Positions 51,202 through 60,048 of a stretch of DNA of 64,000 nucleotides are shown here, piece by piece. Numbering within the stretch: the first letter of the stretch is position 1; each line of letters opens with the position of its first letter. Below the pieces are notes generated by a model. The model was not told the origin of the DNA and did no database searches. It was given only the letters and a program-made list of their open reading frames with translations. The position numbers and the translations under genes are program-made. The stretch comes from Cognatazoarcus halotolerans (GTDB lineage Bacteria > Pseudomonadota > Gammaproteobacteria > Burkholderiales > Rhodocyclaceae): positions 1 to 64,000 of the forward strand of contig NZ_WUAF01000014.1 in assembly GCF_009800965.1 (NCBI RefSeq), read 5' to 3'.

Positions 51202-52083
51202 ATGAATACATCGTCGGGGACCTCCGCAAGCGTGGCCGGGATGCGGGAGCGGAGCGTTTCGTGTCTCGGGTCGGGTGGATTCCATCGCATGGCCTATACC
51301 GAATGGGGTGATCCGGGAAATCCGGATGTGCTCGTCTGCGTGCACGGGCTGACCCGTAACGGCCGCGATTTCGACGATCTCGCGCGGGCGATGAGCGACC
51401 GCTACAGGGTGGTCTGCCCGGACGTTGTCGGGCGTGGCCGCAGCGATTGGTTGCGCGACAAGATGGGTTACGGCTTTCCTACGTATCTGGCAGATATGGC
51501 CGCGCTGATCGCGCGCCTTGATGTCGAGACGGTGCATTGGGTCGGGACGTCGATGGGGGGGCTGATCGGGATGCTCCTGGCCAGTCAGCCCGGGACCCCG
51601 ATTGCCCGCATGGTCCTCAATGATGTCGGACCGATCGTGACCGCCGTCTCACTGCAGCGGATCGGTCCCTATGTGGGGACCGCCCCCGTATTTGCTTCGC
51701 TGGATGCCGCGGAGGCCTACATCCGAGAGGTCAGCGCGCCGTTCGGGCCGCTGACCGATGAGCAATGGAAACATCTCACCAAGTATGCGGTCCGACCGGA
51801 AGGCAAGGGGTTTGCGATGGTCTACGACCCTGCAATCGGAGATGCCTTCCGGGCCGCGCCGGCGGATGAAGACGTGGATCTGTGGGGTGTTTACGACGCG
51901 ATTCGCTGTCCGACACTGGCCATTCGTGGTGCGGAGTCCGATTTGCTGATGCGTGACACACTAATGGAAATGTCGCGGCGTGGCCCACATGCCGAAGTGG
52001 TGGAGATTGCAGGCGTCGGTCATGCTCCGATGCTTCTCGACGAGGGGCAGATCGGAATCGTGCGCCGTTTTCTGCTCGGTTGA
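51202..52083 (+). CDS. Alpha/beta-fold hydrolase
   Basis: 293 residues from ATG 51202 (GGAG 11 bases upstream). Motifs: oxyanion HGLTRNGRDFDDLARAM, nucleophile elbow VGTSMGGLIGMLLA, aspartate in RGAESDLLM, histidine in GVGHAPMLLDE. Ordering and PDVVGRGRSDWL are typical of the family's esterase/lipase or carboxylic-ester hydrolases. Substrate unknown. Lies 111 bp after comEC and is convergent with the DUF2863 gene. Confidence 0.85.
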   Translation: MNTSSGTSASVAGMRERSVSCLGSGGFHRMAYTEWGDPGNPDVLVCVHGLTRNGRDFDDLARAMSDRYRVVCPDVVGRGRSDWLRDKMGYGFPTYLADMAALIARLDVETVHWVGTSMGGLIGMLLASQPGTPIARMVLNDVGPIVTAVSLQRIGPYVGTAPVFASLDAAEAYIREVSAPFGPLTDEQWKHLTKYAVRPEGKGFAMVYDPAIGDAFRAAPADEDVDLWGVYDAIRCPTLAIRGAESDLLMRDTLMEMSRRGPHAEVVEIAGVGHAPMLLDEGQIGIVRRFLLG

Positions 52084-52151
52084 TTCTTGGGGCAGGAAAG
52101 AGGCGCCGGTCCATTGCCTACTGCCTCGGAGCAGCTTGCCGCGAGGCGGTT

Positions 52152-53321
52152 TCAGTGCAAATGCCGTGGCGCCTGTTCGGCCTGCTCCTCGGGCATTTCG
52201 GCGTGAACTACTTCGCCTTCGGGTGAAGGGTAGTAGGGGGCCCCGCAGTCGTCACAGTACTCGAGCGGATAGCGGTGATCGAGAATGATGATGTCACGTA
52301 CGCCGGAATCACGCAGTACCGTTTCGATCTGGCCTACTATATCCGCGTTTTCATCCTCGGCGCCGAGCAGAGGCCATACCACGCCGTGGACCACGGTGTC
52401 TTTCTCGCGCTGCGCAAAACCGATCCGGTATTCCTCGAGTTGCTGATCGTAAAATGGGGCAACGACTGCACGAAGCGAGGATGCGGGGGTCTCGAGTGTT
52501 GTTCCTAGAAAGGAAACCGAGGCACGCACGGAATAGGGGCGGCTCTCGCGATCCGCTTCACGGCTTGCCGCGAAATAGGTTTCCGGAAGAACGACCTCGA
52601 GTGCGCAGCCGGGCAGCATGGGGGCGATACATGCACCGCCCTGTGCGCGCCACTGCTCCAGAGCCTGGTCGCGCGAGCAGCCCGGATGTTGCCAACGGAA
52701 CAGCGCCTGCCCCTTGGGTACCGCTACCGCCGCGAGCAGGTAGCGGGTGTCGGAAAGAAATTGACCGGTCTCTGCCAGGGCGGCTGGATCGATATGCAGA
52801 TCCAGCCGATCGAGTGCCGCCTGCCCGAGTGCATCCGCAAACTGGGCCGTGGCGCAGTAGCCTGCCGGCAATTGGTCCGGACTGAAGAGAAAATCTGCGA
52901 CCGCGAGCAGCGCGTCGTCCGCGAGGACATGGGCCTGCAGATGAACGCGCAGGTTGGCCACCACCGCAGGAGCAATGCTGCTCGAGGGAATACGGAACCG
53001 GGACCACGACAACACAGGTGCTGCAAGCAGCAGGATGTCATGCTGCAGATTGCCGCGGAGTGCGGTTTCGGCGCGCGACTCGATGTAATCCGCCAGTTCA
53101 TCGTAGGCGCGGGGATTCGAGGAAAGCAGGTGGTCGAGGGTATCGTTGAACGCAGTTTCGTCCTTGTCCTCCAGCAGCCTGTCGATGGTTGCCGTGAGCT
53201 GCGTTTCCCAGAACCTGTCCTCGGCGCGGCTCCCCGATTCGGCCATACCTACCGCAAGGCGTGAAAGATTCTCCGCGTCGCGGGATAGGCCGCTACGACG
53301 CGCAAATCGGCTGCGTTTCAT
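52152..53321 (-). CDS. DUF2863 family protein
   Basis: 389 residues. Starts MKRSRFARRSGLSRDAENLSRL, contains ASGSRAEDRFWE (about 28-39), CSRDQALEQWRAQ and ends with a half zinc ribbon EYCDDCGAPYYPSPEGE. It is soluble, without signal or membrane segments. This fits the DUF2863 family, largely restricted to Betaproteobacteria and without known function. The CxxC pair near the C-terminus suggests a structural metal, which is inference. Confidence 0.7.
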   Translation of the reverse strand: MKRSRFARRSGLSRDAENLSRLAVGMAESGSRAEDRFWETQLTATIDRLLEDKDETAFNDTLDHLLSSNPRAYDELADYIESRAETALRGNLQHDILLLAAPVLSWSRFRIPSSSIAPAVVANLRVHLQAHVLADDALLAVADFLFSPDQLPAGYCATAQFADALGQAALDRLDLHIDPAALAETGQFLSDTRYLLAAVAVPKGQALFRWQHPGCSRDQALEQWRAQGGACIAPMLPGCALEVVLPETYFAASREADRESRPYSVRASVSFLGTTLETPASSLRAVVAPFYDQQLEEYRIGFAQREKDTVVHGVVWPLLGAEDENADIVGQIETVLRDSGVRDIIILDHRYPLEYCDDCGAPYYPSPEGEVVHAEMPEEQAEQAPRHLH

Positions 53322-53406
53322 GAATTGTCCTGTCGAGTCCAGTGAATTGCGTTACGAGTCGATCGCACGCGTAACCTCGGGATTGTAGCTGGATGCAGGC
53401 GGATCC

Positions 53407-54240
53407 TCAGAATACGTGCTTTCGGTTGAGATGAACGTCCTGGAGGATCGTTGCCGATATCTCCTCGATCGATTTGGTCGTGGATTCGAGCCATTTGATT
53501 CCTTCCCGGCGCATCAGTCGCTGGGCGGCGTCGATTTCGTATCGGCAGTTTTCGAGCGAAGCGTAGCGGGAGTTCGGTCTGCGTTCCTGCCGGATCTGTG
53601 CAAGTCTCTCGGGAAGAATGGTGAGGCCGAATAGTTTCGCGCGGTATTTGTGAAGCTCGCCGGGCATCTTGTTGCGCTCGAAGTCTTCCGGTATCAGCGG
53701 GTAGTTCGCCGCCTTGACGCCGAATTGCATGGCCAGATAGAGACTTGTAGGTGTCTTCCCCGAACGGGATACGCCGACGAGGATGACGTCAGCTTCCGCA
53801 AGCTCCGTATTGGAAATCCCGTCGTCGTGGGCAAGGGTGAAGTTGATCGCTTCAATGCGTTTTTTATACTCGAGACTGTCGGCGATTCCATGAAAGCGCC
53901 CGACTGCGTGGGTTGACCGCTGGCCGAGCTCGCTTTCAAGGGGGACGATGAATTTCTCGAACAGATCGAGAAACAGCGCGTTCGACTTGCGGATCACGTC
54001 GACCGAGTCGGGATTGACCAGCGTATTGAAGACGATCGGACGGACGCCATCTGACTCGGCCGCCTCGCGGATCTGCGTTGCGCAGTCGATTGCCTTGTCG
54101 AGATTGTCTACGAAAGGCAGGCGCACCTGACGGAAGCGGCTTTCCGGGAATTGGGCGAGCAGGCTGTGCCCGAGGGTTTCGGCGGTGATGCCTGTCCCGT
54201 CGGATATGAAGAACACGGTTCGGGTGTTGGACTGCGTCAT
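53407..54240 (-). CDS. ppsR: PEP synthase regulatory kinase/phosphorylase PpsR (DUF299)
   Basis: 277 residues from ATG 54240. The bifunctional regulator phosphorylates PEP synthase with ADP and reverses it with phosphate. Features: opening [24 protein letters not shown] and the P-loop [16 protein letters not shown]. Divergent from ppsA with 112 bp between starts, the usual pairing in Betaproteobacteria. Confidence 0.95.
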   Translation of the reverse strand: MTQSNTRTVFFISDGTGITAETLGHSLLAQFPESRFRQVRLPFVDNLDKAIDCATQIREAAESDGVRPIVFNTLVNPDSVDVIRKSNALFLDLFEKFIVPLESELGQRSTHAVGRFHGIADSLEYKKRIEAINFTLAHDDGISNTELAEADVILVGVSRSGKTPTSLYLAMQFGVKAANYPLIPEDFERNKMPGELHKYRAKLFGLTILPERLAQIRQERRPNSRYASLENCRYEIDAAQRLMRREGIKWLESTTKSIEEISATILQDVHLNRKHVF

Positions 54241-54352
54241 GGTTCGTGTGACAAACTCCGAAATTTCTGGGTTTACCCTGCTATGCGGCAGAGCAGCAAA
54301 AGCTAAAATTGCATTTTGCGTTCTCAAATCAATTTAAGGAAGGCCATTGCCC

Positions 54353-56719
54353 ATGACCCGTTACGTGATCCCATTCGAAGAACTGCGCATGTCCGACGTC
54401 GAGGAGGTTGGCGGGAAGAATGCTTCGCTCGGCGAAATGATCAGTCAGCTGCCTTCGAGTGTACGTGTGCCTGGCGGTTTTGCCACTACCGCCGGAGCCT
54501 ATCGGGCATTTCTCGCGCATGAGGGCCTGTCCGACCGAATCAATGCAGCGCTCGACAATCTCGACGTGGACGATGTCGATGCACTGGTGAAGACCGGCAC
54601 CGAAATTCGCCAGTGGATTGTCGATACGCCATTCCCGCCTCAGCTCGAGGCTGAGATAAAGACCGCATACGAAAAAATCACTGCCGAAGGCGAAGGCAGT
54701 TTTGCGGTGCGTTCATCGGCCACCGCTGAGGATCTGCCGGACGCATCGTTCGCGGGACAGCAGGAATCCTTCCTGAACATCCACGGCTACGAGAATATCC
54801 TGCACGCCATCAAGGAGGTGTTTGCCTCGCTCTATAACGACCGGGCGATCGCCTACCGGGTGCACAAGGGTTTCGCGCATGCGGATGTGGCCCTCTCTGC
54901 CGGTGTGCAGCGCATGGTCCGTTCGGATATCGGCGCTTCAGGCGTGATGTTTACGATCGACACCGAGTCCGGCTTCAAGGATGTGGTGTTCATCACCGCA
55001 TCGTTCGGGCTTGGCGAAACGGTCGTGCAGGGGGCTGTAAACCCGGACGAATTCTACGTCCACAAGCCGACGCTCGCCCTCGGCAAACCTGCGGTGATTC
55101 GCCGCAATCTCGGCTCCAAGCTCATCAAGATGGTATTTACCGAGAAGAAGGTTGCGGGCCGTTCGACCACCACGGTCGACGTTCCCGAAGCGGAACGCAA
55201 CAAGTTTTCGTTGTCGGACGAGGACGTCCTCGAGCTGGCACGCTACGCGGTGATCATCGAGCAGCATTACGGTCGTCCGATGGATATCGAATGGGGCAAG
55301 AGCGGTGACGACGGCAAGCTCTACATCCTGCAGGCACGCCCTGAGACGGTGATGAGCCAGAACGCTGGTTCGGTGATGGAGAAATACCGCCTCAAGCAGT
55401 ACGGAAAATCGCTGACCCATGGACGCGCGATTGGTCAGAAGATCGGTGTCGGTCCGGTACGGGTCATCCATTCGCCGAGTGAAATGAATCGTGTCCAGCC
55501 GGGAGATGTATTGGTGACCGACATGACCGACCCCAATTGGGAGCCGGTCATGAAGCGCGCGAGTGCGATCGTCACCAACCGTGGCGGACGGACGTGTCAT
55601 GCAGCGATCATTGCCCGCGAGCTGGGTATCCCGGCAATCGTCGGTTGCGGTAATGCAACCGACGTGCTTGATGAAGGTTCATCGGTGACCGTATCGTGCG
55701 CGGAGGGTGATACCGGCTACGTTTACCGCGGCAAGCTCGACTACGAGGTGGTTACCACCGATATGGGCAACCTGCCCGAGATTCCGGTGAAGATCATGAT
55801 GAACGTCGGGAATCCGGAACTCGCCTTCGAGTTTGCCCAGATTCCCAACAGTGGCGTTGGACTTGCGCGACTGGAGTTCGTGATCAACAACATGATCGGG
55901 ATCCATCCAAAAGCGATCCTCGAGCTCGGACAGGTGCCCGCGAGTCTGCGCGAGGAGATCCTGCGTCGTTCGCGTGGTTACCTTACTCCGAAACAGTTCT
56001 TCATCGAGAAGCTGGTCGAGGGGGTTGCGACGATTGCGGCGGCGTTCTATCCGCGCCCGGTGATCGTGCGCATGTCCGATTTCAAGTCCAACGAGTATCG
56101 CAAGCTGCTTGGTGGCGAAATCTATGAACCGGAAGAAGAAAACCCGATGCTGGGTTTCCGGGGCGCATCTCGCTATATCGCGCCGGCTTTCCGCGACTGC
56201 TTCGAAATGGAAGTGGCTGCGATGAAGAAGGTGCGCAACGAGCTCGGTTTGACCAACGTTCAGTTGATGGTGCCGTTCGTGCGCAATGTGGACGAGGCCC
56301 GCGGCGTGGTCGAATTGCTTGCTCAGCACGGCCTCAAGCGCGGCGTCAATGATCTCAAACTGATCATGATGTGCGAGATCCCGTCGAATGCGCTCCTGGC
56401 GGAGCAGTTCCTCGAGTATTTTGACGGTTTTTCGATCGGTTCCAACGATCTGACACAACTGACGCTCGGGCTGGACCGTGATTCCGGTCTGGTTGCCCAT
56501 GCGTTCGATGAACGGGATGCGGCAGTGAAGATGTTGTTGTCGATGTCGATCACGACAGCAAATCGTCTCGGCAAATATGTTGGGATATGCGGCCAGGGGC
56601 CCTCGGATCACGCCGATTTTGCCGAATGGCTCATGGACGAAGGAATCCAGACGATTTCATTGAACCCCGATACAGTGGTCGACACTTGGCTGAGGTTGGC
56701 CGCGCATCGCATGGAGTAA
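54353..56719 (+). CDS. ppsA: Phosphoenolpyruvate synthase
   Basis: 788 residues from ATG 54353 with AAGGAAGG in front; an in-frame TTG lies two codons earlier. Converts pyruvate, ATP and water to PEP, AMP and Pi in gluconeogenesis, important during growth on aromatic or organic acids that end in acetyl-CoA or pyruvate. N-terminal ATP-binding domain with [19 protein letters not shown] and [15 protein letters not shown], phosphohistidine domain with [17 protein letters not shown] (His416), and C-terminal PEP-binding domain with [16 protein letters not shown] and GQGPSDH. Regulated by the divergent ppsR product. Confidence 0.97.
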   Translation: MTRYVIPFEELRMSDVEEVGGKNASLGEMISQLPSSVRVPGGFATTAGAYRAFLAHEGLSDRINAALDNLDVDDVDALVKTGTEIRQWIVDTPFPPQLEAEIKTAYEKITAEGEGSFAVRSSATAEDLPDASFAGQQESFLNIHGYENILHAIKEVFASLYNDRAIAYRVHKGFAHADVALSAGVQRMVRSDIGASGVMFTIDTESGFKDVVFITASFGLGETVVQGAVNPDEFYVHKPTLALGKPAVIRRNLGSKLIKMVFTEKKVAGRSTTTVDVPEAERNKFSLSDEDVLELARYAVIIEQHYGRPMDIEWGKSGDDGKLYILQARPETVMSQNAGSVMEKYRLKQYGKSLTHGRAIGQKIGVGPVRVIHSPSEMNRVQPGDVLVTDMTDPNWEPVMKRASAIVTNRGGRTCHAAIIARELGIPAIVGCGNATDVLDEGSSVTVSCAEGDTGYVYRGKLDYEVVTTDMGNLPEIPVKIMMNVGNPELAFEFAQIPNSGVGLARLEFVINNMIGIHPKAILELGQVPASLREEILRRSRGYLTPKQFFIEKLVEGVATIAAAFYPRPVIVRMSDFKSNEYRKLLGGEIYEPEEENPMLGFRGASRYIAPAFRDCFEMEVAAMKKVRNELGLTNVQLMVPFVRNVDEARGVVELLAQHGLKRGVNDLKLIMMCEIPSNALLAEQFLEYFDGFSIGSNDLTQLTLGLDRDSGLVAHAFDERDAAVKMLLSMSITTANRLGKYVGICGQGPSDHADFAEWLMDEGIQTISLNPDTVVDTWLRLAAHRME

Positions 56720-56746
56720 CTGTTCTGCCGCTTGACGGCGAGATGT

Positions 56747-56781
56747 GCAAAAGCGGTGAGGCATAGCCTCACCGCTTTTGC
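56747..56781 (+). terminator. Terminator-like hairpin after ppsA
   Basis: Perfect 16-bp stem: left arm 56747-56762, loop 56763-56765, right arm 56766-56781. The right arm ends TTTTGC with CTTTGAG after it; the left arm carries a matching A run, so the structure could work in either direction. It starts 27 bp after the ppsA stop codon. Confidence 0.8.
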
Positions 56782-56947
56782 TTTGAGGGCCTCGATGACG
56801 CCTTATTAGATGGGGTCCCGGCGTCTTCCGAGTACCGGTCGATGATATACTGCAAAAGTTTTGTTGCTCGCTGCCGATATCTTGCGAGAAACATGGTTGT
56901 TCCGAATCGAGTTTTCGGGGCCTTTGACATTACTGGAGACGAGAGCC

Positions 56948-57868
56948 ATGGCATTCGTCATTCTTTCAGCCGGAACCACGACGAGTTCCAAGGTCAGAAC
57001 CTTGAGTGCGAAAGCGCTCGGTATGACTGCTTTGGCGACGGTCGGTCTGGCCTTGCTCGCAGGGCTGGGGATCGGTTACGGGATAGCCCGCAACGAGGCG
57101 CCGGTTGTACAGCAGACGGTGAGCGTCGAGCCCGAAAGCAAATTCGTGATCAACCGGGTCGGAGAGCTTGCTGGGCGGCTCTACAAGCTCGAGTCAGAGG
57201 CGGTTCAGCTTGCCAAGCGCATTGGTGCCCTGAAGGATTATGAAAAGCGGGGCAAAGGCCCCGCTGTAAAGGCTGGTGGGCCGGAGGCGAAGGCAATGCC
57301 GGGACAAGGTGGTCCGATGATTCCGCCTGTCGGCAGCACACGGGCCCATCCTCACGTAATGGCCGATTCGGTTGATGACAGCCTGTCAGCGCTCGAATCG
57401 GATCTCCAGCGACTGGAGAACACGTTGAGTTCGATCGATCACCTCGCCTTGCAACGCAACCTCAGTTACATGGCCTTTCCGAGCCGCGTCCCTGTGTCGG
57501 ATTCTCGCGTCGGTTCGCGATTCGGAAACCGTTCGGACCCTTTCAATCATCGCCTCGCATTTCATAGCGGACTCGATTTCCCCGCGCCGATAGGTACTCC
57601 GATCCGCGCAAGTGCCGGCGGCCGGGTCGTATTCGCGGGTTGGCGCAGCGATTACGGTAATCAGGTTCAGATCGACCATGGCAATGGTCTGCTTACGCGG
57701 TATTCACATGCGTCAAAACTCGTTGTGAATGTTGGAGACGTGGTGACTCCGGGTCAGGTGGTTGCGATGGTGGGTTCGACCGGCCGGTCGACGGGACCCC
57801 ACCTGCATTTCGAAGTACTCAAGGATGGCGAATTTGTCGATCCAGAGTCCTACCTGAATCTGTCTTGA
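56948..57868 (+). CDS. M23 family cell-wall metallopeptidase (LmdC-like)
   Basis: 306 residues from ATG 56948 (GGAGACGAGAG before it). N-terminal TM (about 26-44), coiled-coil region (about 60-85 and 115-150), then a C-terminal LytM/M23 domain with zinc ligands in FHSGLDFPAPIG and the HxH of GPHLHFEV. Endopeptidase of peptide cross-links in peptidoglycan at the inner-membrane periplasmic face. Its stop overlaps the start of a coiled-coil membrane protein gene, with bactofilin next, an association seen in bactofilin systems where an M23 enzyme (LmdC) shapes the wall. Confidence 0.9.
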   Translation: MAFVILSAGTTTSSKVRTLSAKALGMTALATVGLALLAGLGIGYGIARNEAPVVQQTVSVEPESKFVINRVGELAGRLYKLESEAVQLAKRIGALKDYEKRGKGPAVKAGGPEAKAMPGQGGPMIPPVGSTRAHPHVMADSVDDSLSALESDLQRLENTLSSIDHLALQRNLSYMAFPSRVPVSDSRVGSRFGNRSDPFNHRLAFHSGLDFPAPIGTPIRASAGGRVVFAGWRSDYGNQVQIDHGNGLLTRYSHASKLVVNVGDVVTPGQVVAMVGSTGRSTGPHLHFEVLKDGEFVDPESYLNLS

Positions 57869-58233
57869 GATTCCTCGGGGGGCTTCGCCGGCCGCAGACC
57901 AGGCGCTTGACAGATCCGGCATATTCGGTCGAGCGTGGCGGGGGGCTCAGAAGATCATTGTTCTTCCTTGTGCTCGCCGTCGTGCTCACGACAACGGCCT
58001 TTGGCGCGTTCAGATTTTTTCAGTCGTTCGTCGGCCCTTCGCAGCGTGTCGTGGAGCTCGAAACCGAGAACGCAAAATTGCAGGAAGAGCTGACCAAGGC
58101 GAGACTGCAACGTGAAATGGATGCCGCCACGCGGAGCGAACTCGAGAATCAACTCACGACACTGAATTCAGAACTGCGACGCCTCCGGGAGGAGGTGGGG
58201 TTTTTCAAGCGCTCGCAGCCGGCGCGCCGCTAG
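57865..58233 (+). CDS. Small single-TM coiled-coil protein between M23 peptidase and bactofilin
   Basis: 122 residues from TTG 57865, overlapping the preceding stop by 4 bases (TTGA); no ATG is available before the TM. TM about 29-52 (RSLFFLVLAVVLTTTAFGAF), then a coiled coil with regular leucines and glutamates (VVELETENAKLQEELTKA) from about 60 to 112. It resembles DUF6776-like proteins. Position suggests it links the membrane-bound M23 enzyme and cytoplasmic bactofilin, but that is inference. The TTG start makes the N-terminus uncertain. Confidence 0.7.
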   Translation: MRFLGGLRRPQTRRLTDPAYSVERGGGLRRSLFFLVLAVVLTTTAFGAFRFFQSFVGPSQRVVELETENAKLQEELTKARLQREMDAATRSELENQLTTLNSELRRLREEVGFFKRSQPARR

Positions 58234-58265
58234 CTCTTAAAATTCAGTCAGATCAGGAGACGGGC

Positions 58266-58688
58266 ATGTTCCGGAAGAAGCAGAATAAATCGATCGAAAT
58301 CAACAAATTGTCGAGCCTCGTCGCCGACAACGTAGAGATCAACGGTGACATCGCGTTTTCGGCCGGATTGCGGGTCGATGGTCGTGTCAGTGGAAATCTG
58401 AGCAACAAGGAAGGTTCGAAAGGGCTGTTGGTCCTCAGTGACCAGGGCCGTATCGAGGGCGATGTGCATGTCTACGATGCGGTGGTCAACGGCACGATCG
58501 TCGGCAATTTGACGGTCGATCACTTTCTTGAACTCCAGCCCAAGTCGCGCGTGACCGGCAACATCAGTTACCGTCAGCTGCAGATGGACTGCGGTGCCTC
58601 GGTGGACGGTACGCTGACCCGCATCGGCGACGAGCTTGCGGAGCGCAATGTGGTCGAGTTGCAACCGGCCGTTGCCAAGCAGTCCTGA
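58266..58688 (+). CDS. Bactofilin (polymer-forming cytoskeletal protein)
   Basis: 140 residues. Central bactofilin domain of right-handed beta-helix repeats (about 20-115) with GDIAFSAGLRVDGRVSGNL, GRIEGDVHVYDAVVNGTIVGNL and FLELQPKSRVTGNISYRQLQM, flanked by short disordered tails. Bactofilins self-assemble into filaments without nucleotide and localise wall enzymes. Thirty-two bp after the coiled-coil gene, part of the M23 operon. The opening MFRKKQNKSIEI is typical for membrane-associated bactofilins. Confidence 0.94.
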   Translation: MFRKKQNKSIEINKLSSLVADNVEINGDIAFSAGLRVDGRVSGNLSNKEGSKGLLVLSDQGRIEGDVHVYDAVVNGTIVGNLTVDHFLELQPKSRVTGNISYRQLQMDCGASVDGTLTRIGDELAERNVVELQPAVAKQS

Positions 58689-58700
58689 CATATTCCAGTC

Positions 58701-59150
58701 ATGCTGTATGCGCTGCAATGGTGGCACTGGGTCGTGTTCGGCATCGTGTTGATGCTTTCCGAATTGGCGATACCCTCGTTTTTCGTAATTTGGTTTGGCT
58801 TCGGCGCGCTGCTTGTCGGCTTGCTGCTGGTGGCTCTTCCCGATCTTTCCCTTACGGCACAGCTTGGCGTCTGGACCGTGGCGTCCGTGGCAATGGTGTT
58901 CTTGTGGTTCCGGGTCTTTCGGCCAGGTTTTCAGCGCACGGGAATCGGGCAGTCCGATGGGGAAATAATCGGAGAGCCCGGCCTGCTTGTGGTGGACGTT
59001 GCACCGTATGCGCGTGGACGCGTACGTTTTCAGAAGCCGTTGCTCGGCTCGGAAGAGTGGGTCTGTATCGCCGACGAGGCCATCTCGGCCGGGGAACGGA
59101 TAAGGGTTGTGTCGGTCGAGGGCAGTTTTCTTAAGGTAACAAAGGCCTGA
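58701..59150 (+). CDS. NfeD family membrane protein
   Basis: 149 residues. Three TM segments (about 8-30, 32-50, 55-72) and a C-terminal OB-like domain (about 88-147; GEPGLLVVDVAPYARGRVRF and GERIRVVSVEGSFLKVTKA), the short NfeD1b-type plan lacking the protease domain. It pairs with an SPFH protein gene 17 bp downstream, the common NfeD/stomatin partnership in membrane microdomains. Confidence 0.92.
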   Translation: MLYALQWWHWVVFGIVLMLSELAIPSFFVIWFGFGALLVGLLLVALPDLSLTAQLGVWTVASVAMVFLWFRVFRPGFQRTGIGQSDGEIIGEPGLLVVDVAPYARGRVRFQKPLLGSEEWVCIADEAISAGERIRVVSVEGSFLKVTKA

Positions 59151-59167
59151 ACGGCCGGGAGAAGGGA

Positions 59168-60025
59168 ATGAGTGAAGGCCTGATCGTGATGCTTGCGATC
59201 TTGATATTCGTGATCGTCACCATCGCTAAGGGTGTGAGGATCGTGTCGCAGGGCGAGGAGTGGGTCGTCGAGCGTCTTGGCAAGTATCATTCGACGCTCA
59301 AGCCCGGGCTACGCATCATCATTCCTTATCTCGACCGGGTGGCGTACCGCCTCGTAACCAAGGATCTCATCCTCGACGTCCAGGAGCAGGAGGTGATCAC
59401 CCGTGACAATGCTGTGATCCTCACCAATGCGCTGGCATTCATCAAGGTCACCGATCCTGTCAAAGCCGTCTATGGCGTGACCGACTATGCGGAAGCGATC
59501 CGCAATCTGATCATGACGACGCTACGCTCGATCATCGGCGAGATGGATCTCGATGCGGCGCTGTCTTCGCGAGACAAGATCAAGGCGCGTCTGCGCGAGA
59601 GCATTGCCGACGAGGCCATCGACTGGGGTCTGACCGTGAAGTCGGTGGAGATCCAGGACATCAACCCCTCCGAATCGATGCAGCGGGCGATGGAGATGCA
59701 GGCCGCCGCCGAGCGCGAGCGCAAGGCCATGGTGACGCGTTCGGAAGGCGCCAAGCAGTCGGCGATTCTCGAAGCCGAGGCTCGTCTCGAATCCGCGAAA
59801 CGCGACGCGAATGCGCAGGTGATGCTGGCCGAGGCTTCTGCCGAAGCGATTCGCCGTGTGGCCAGTGCCGTCGGCGACAAACCCGCGCCGATGTATTACC
59901 TGCTCGGTGAGAAGTACGTGACCTCGCTGCAGAGTCTGGGTGAATCCCAGAACGCCAAGATCGTGCTCCTGCCGGGTGATCTGCAAGAGGCGGTCAAGGG
60001 TTTGTTCTCCGGGGCGGGTCGCTAG
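59168..60025 (+). CDS. SPFH/stomatin family protein (QmcA/slipin type)
   Basis: 285 residues. N-terminal TM (about 5-22), then the SPFH domain (VSQGEEWVVERLGKYHSTLKPGLRIIIPYLDRV, VITRDNAVILTNALAFIKVTDP) and a Glu/Ala-rich coiled coil (about 175-225; AAERERKAMVTRSEGAKQ). Scaffold of membrane microdomains that influences proteases and membrane fluidity, working with the adjacent NfeD protein. Closest in layout to E. coli QmcA. Confidence 0.92.
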   Translation: MSEGLIVMLAILIFVIVTIAKGVRIVSQGEEWVVERLGKYHSTLKPGLRIIIPYLDRVAYRLVTKDLILDVQEQEVITRDNAVILTNALAFIKVTDPVKAVYGVTDYAEAIRNLIMTTLRSIIGEMDLDAALSSRDKIKARLRESIADEAIDWGLTVKSVEIQDINPSESMQRAMEMQAAAERERKAMVTRSEGAKQSAILEAEARLESAKRDANAQVMLAEASAEAIRRVASAVGDKPAPMYYLLGEKYVTSLQSLGESQNAKIVLLPGDLQEAVKGLFSGAGR

Positions 60026-60048
60026 GCAAGGCTTGCGGTGTGAGCAAC

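Noticed and set aside
54296-54319. GCAAAA...TTTTGC inverted repeat between ppsR and ppsA as an operator
   Set aside because: Only six-base AT-rich arms with 12-bp spacing; likely chance in a promoter region.
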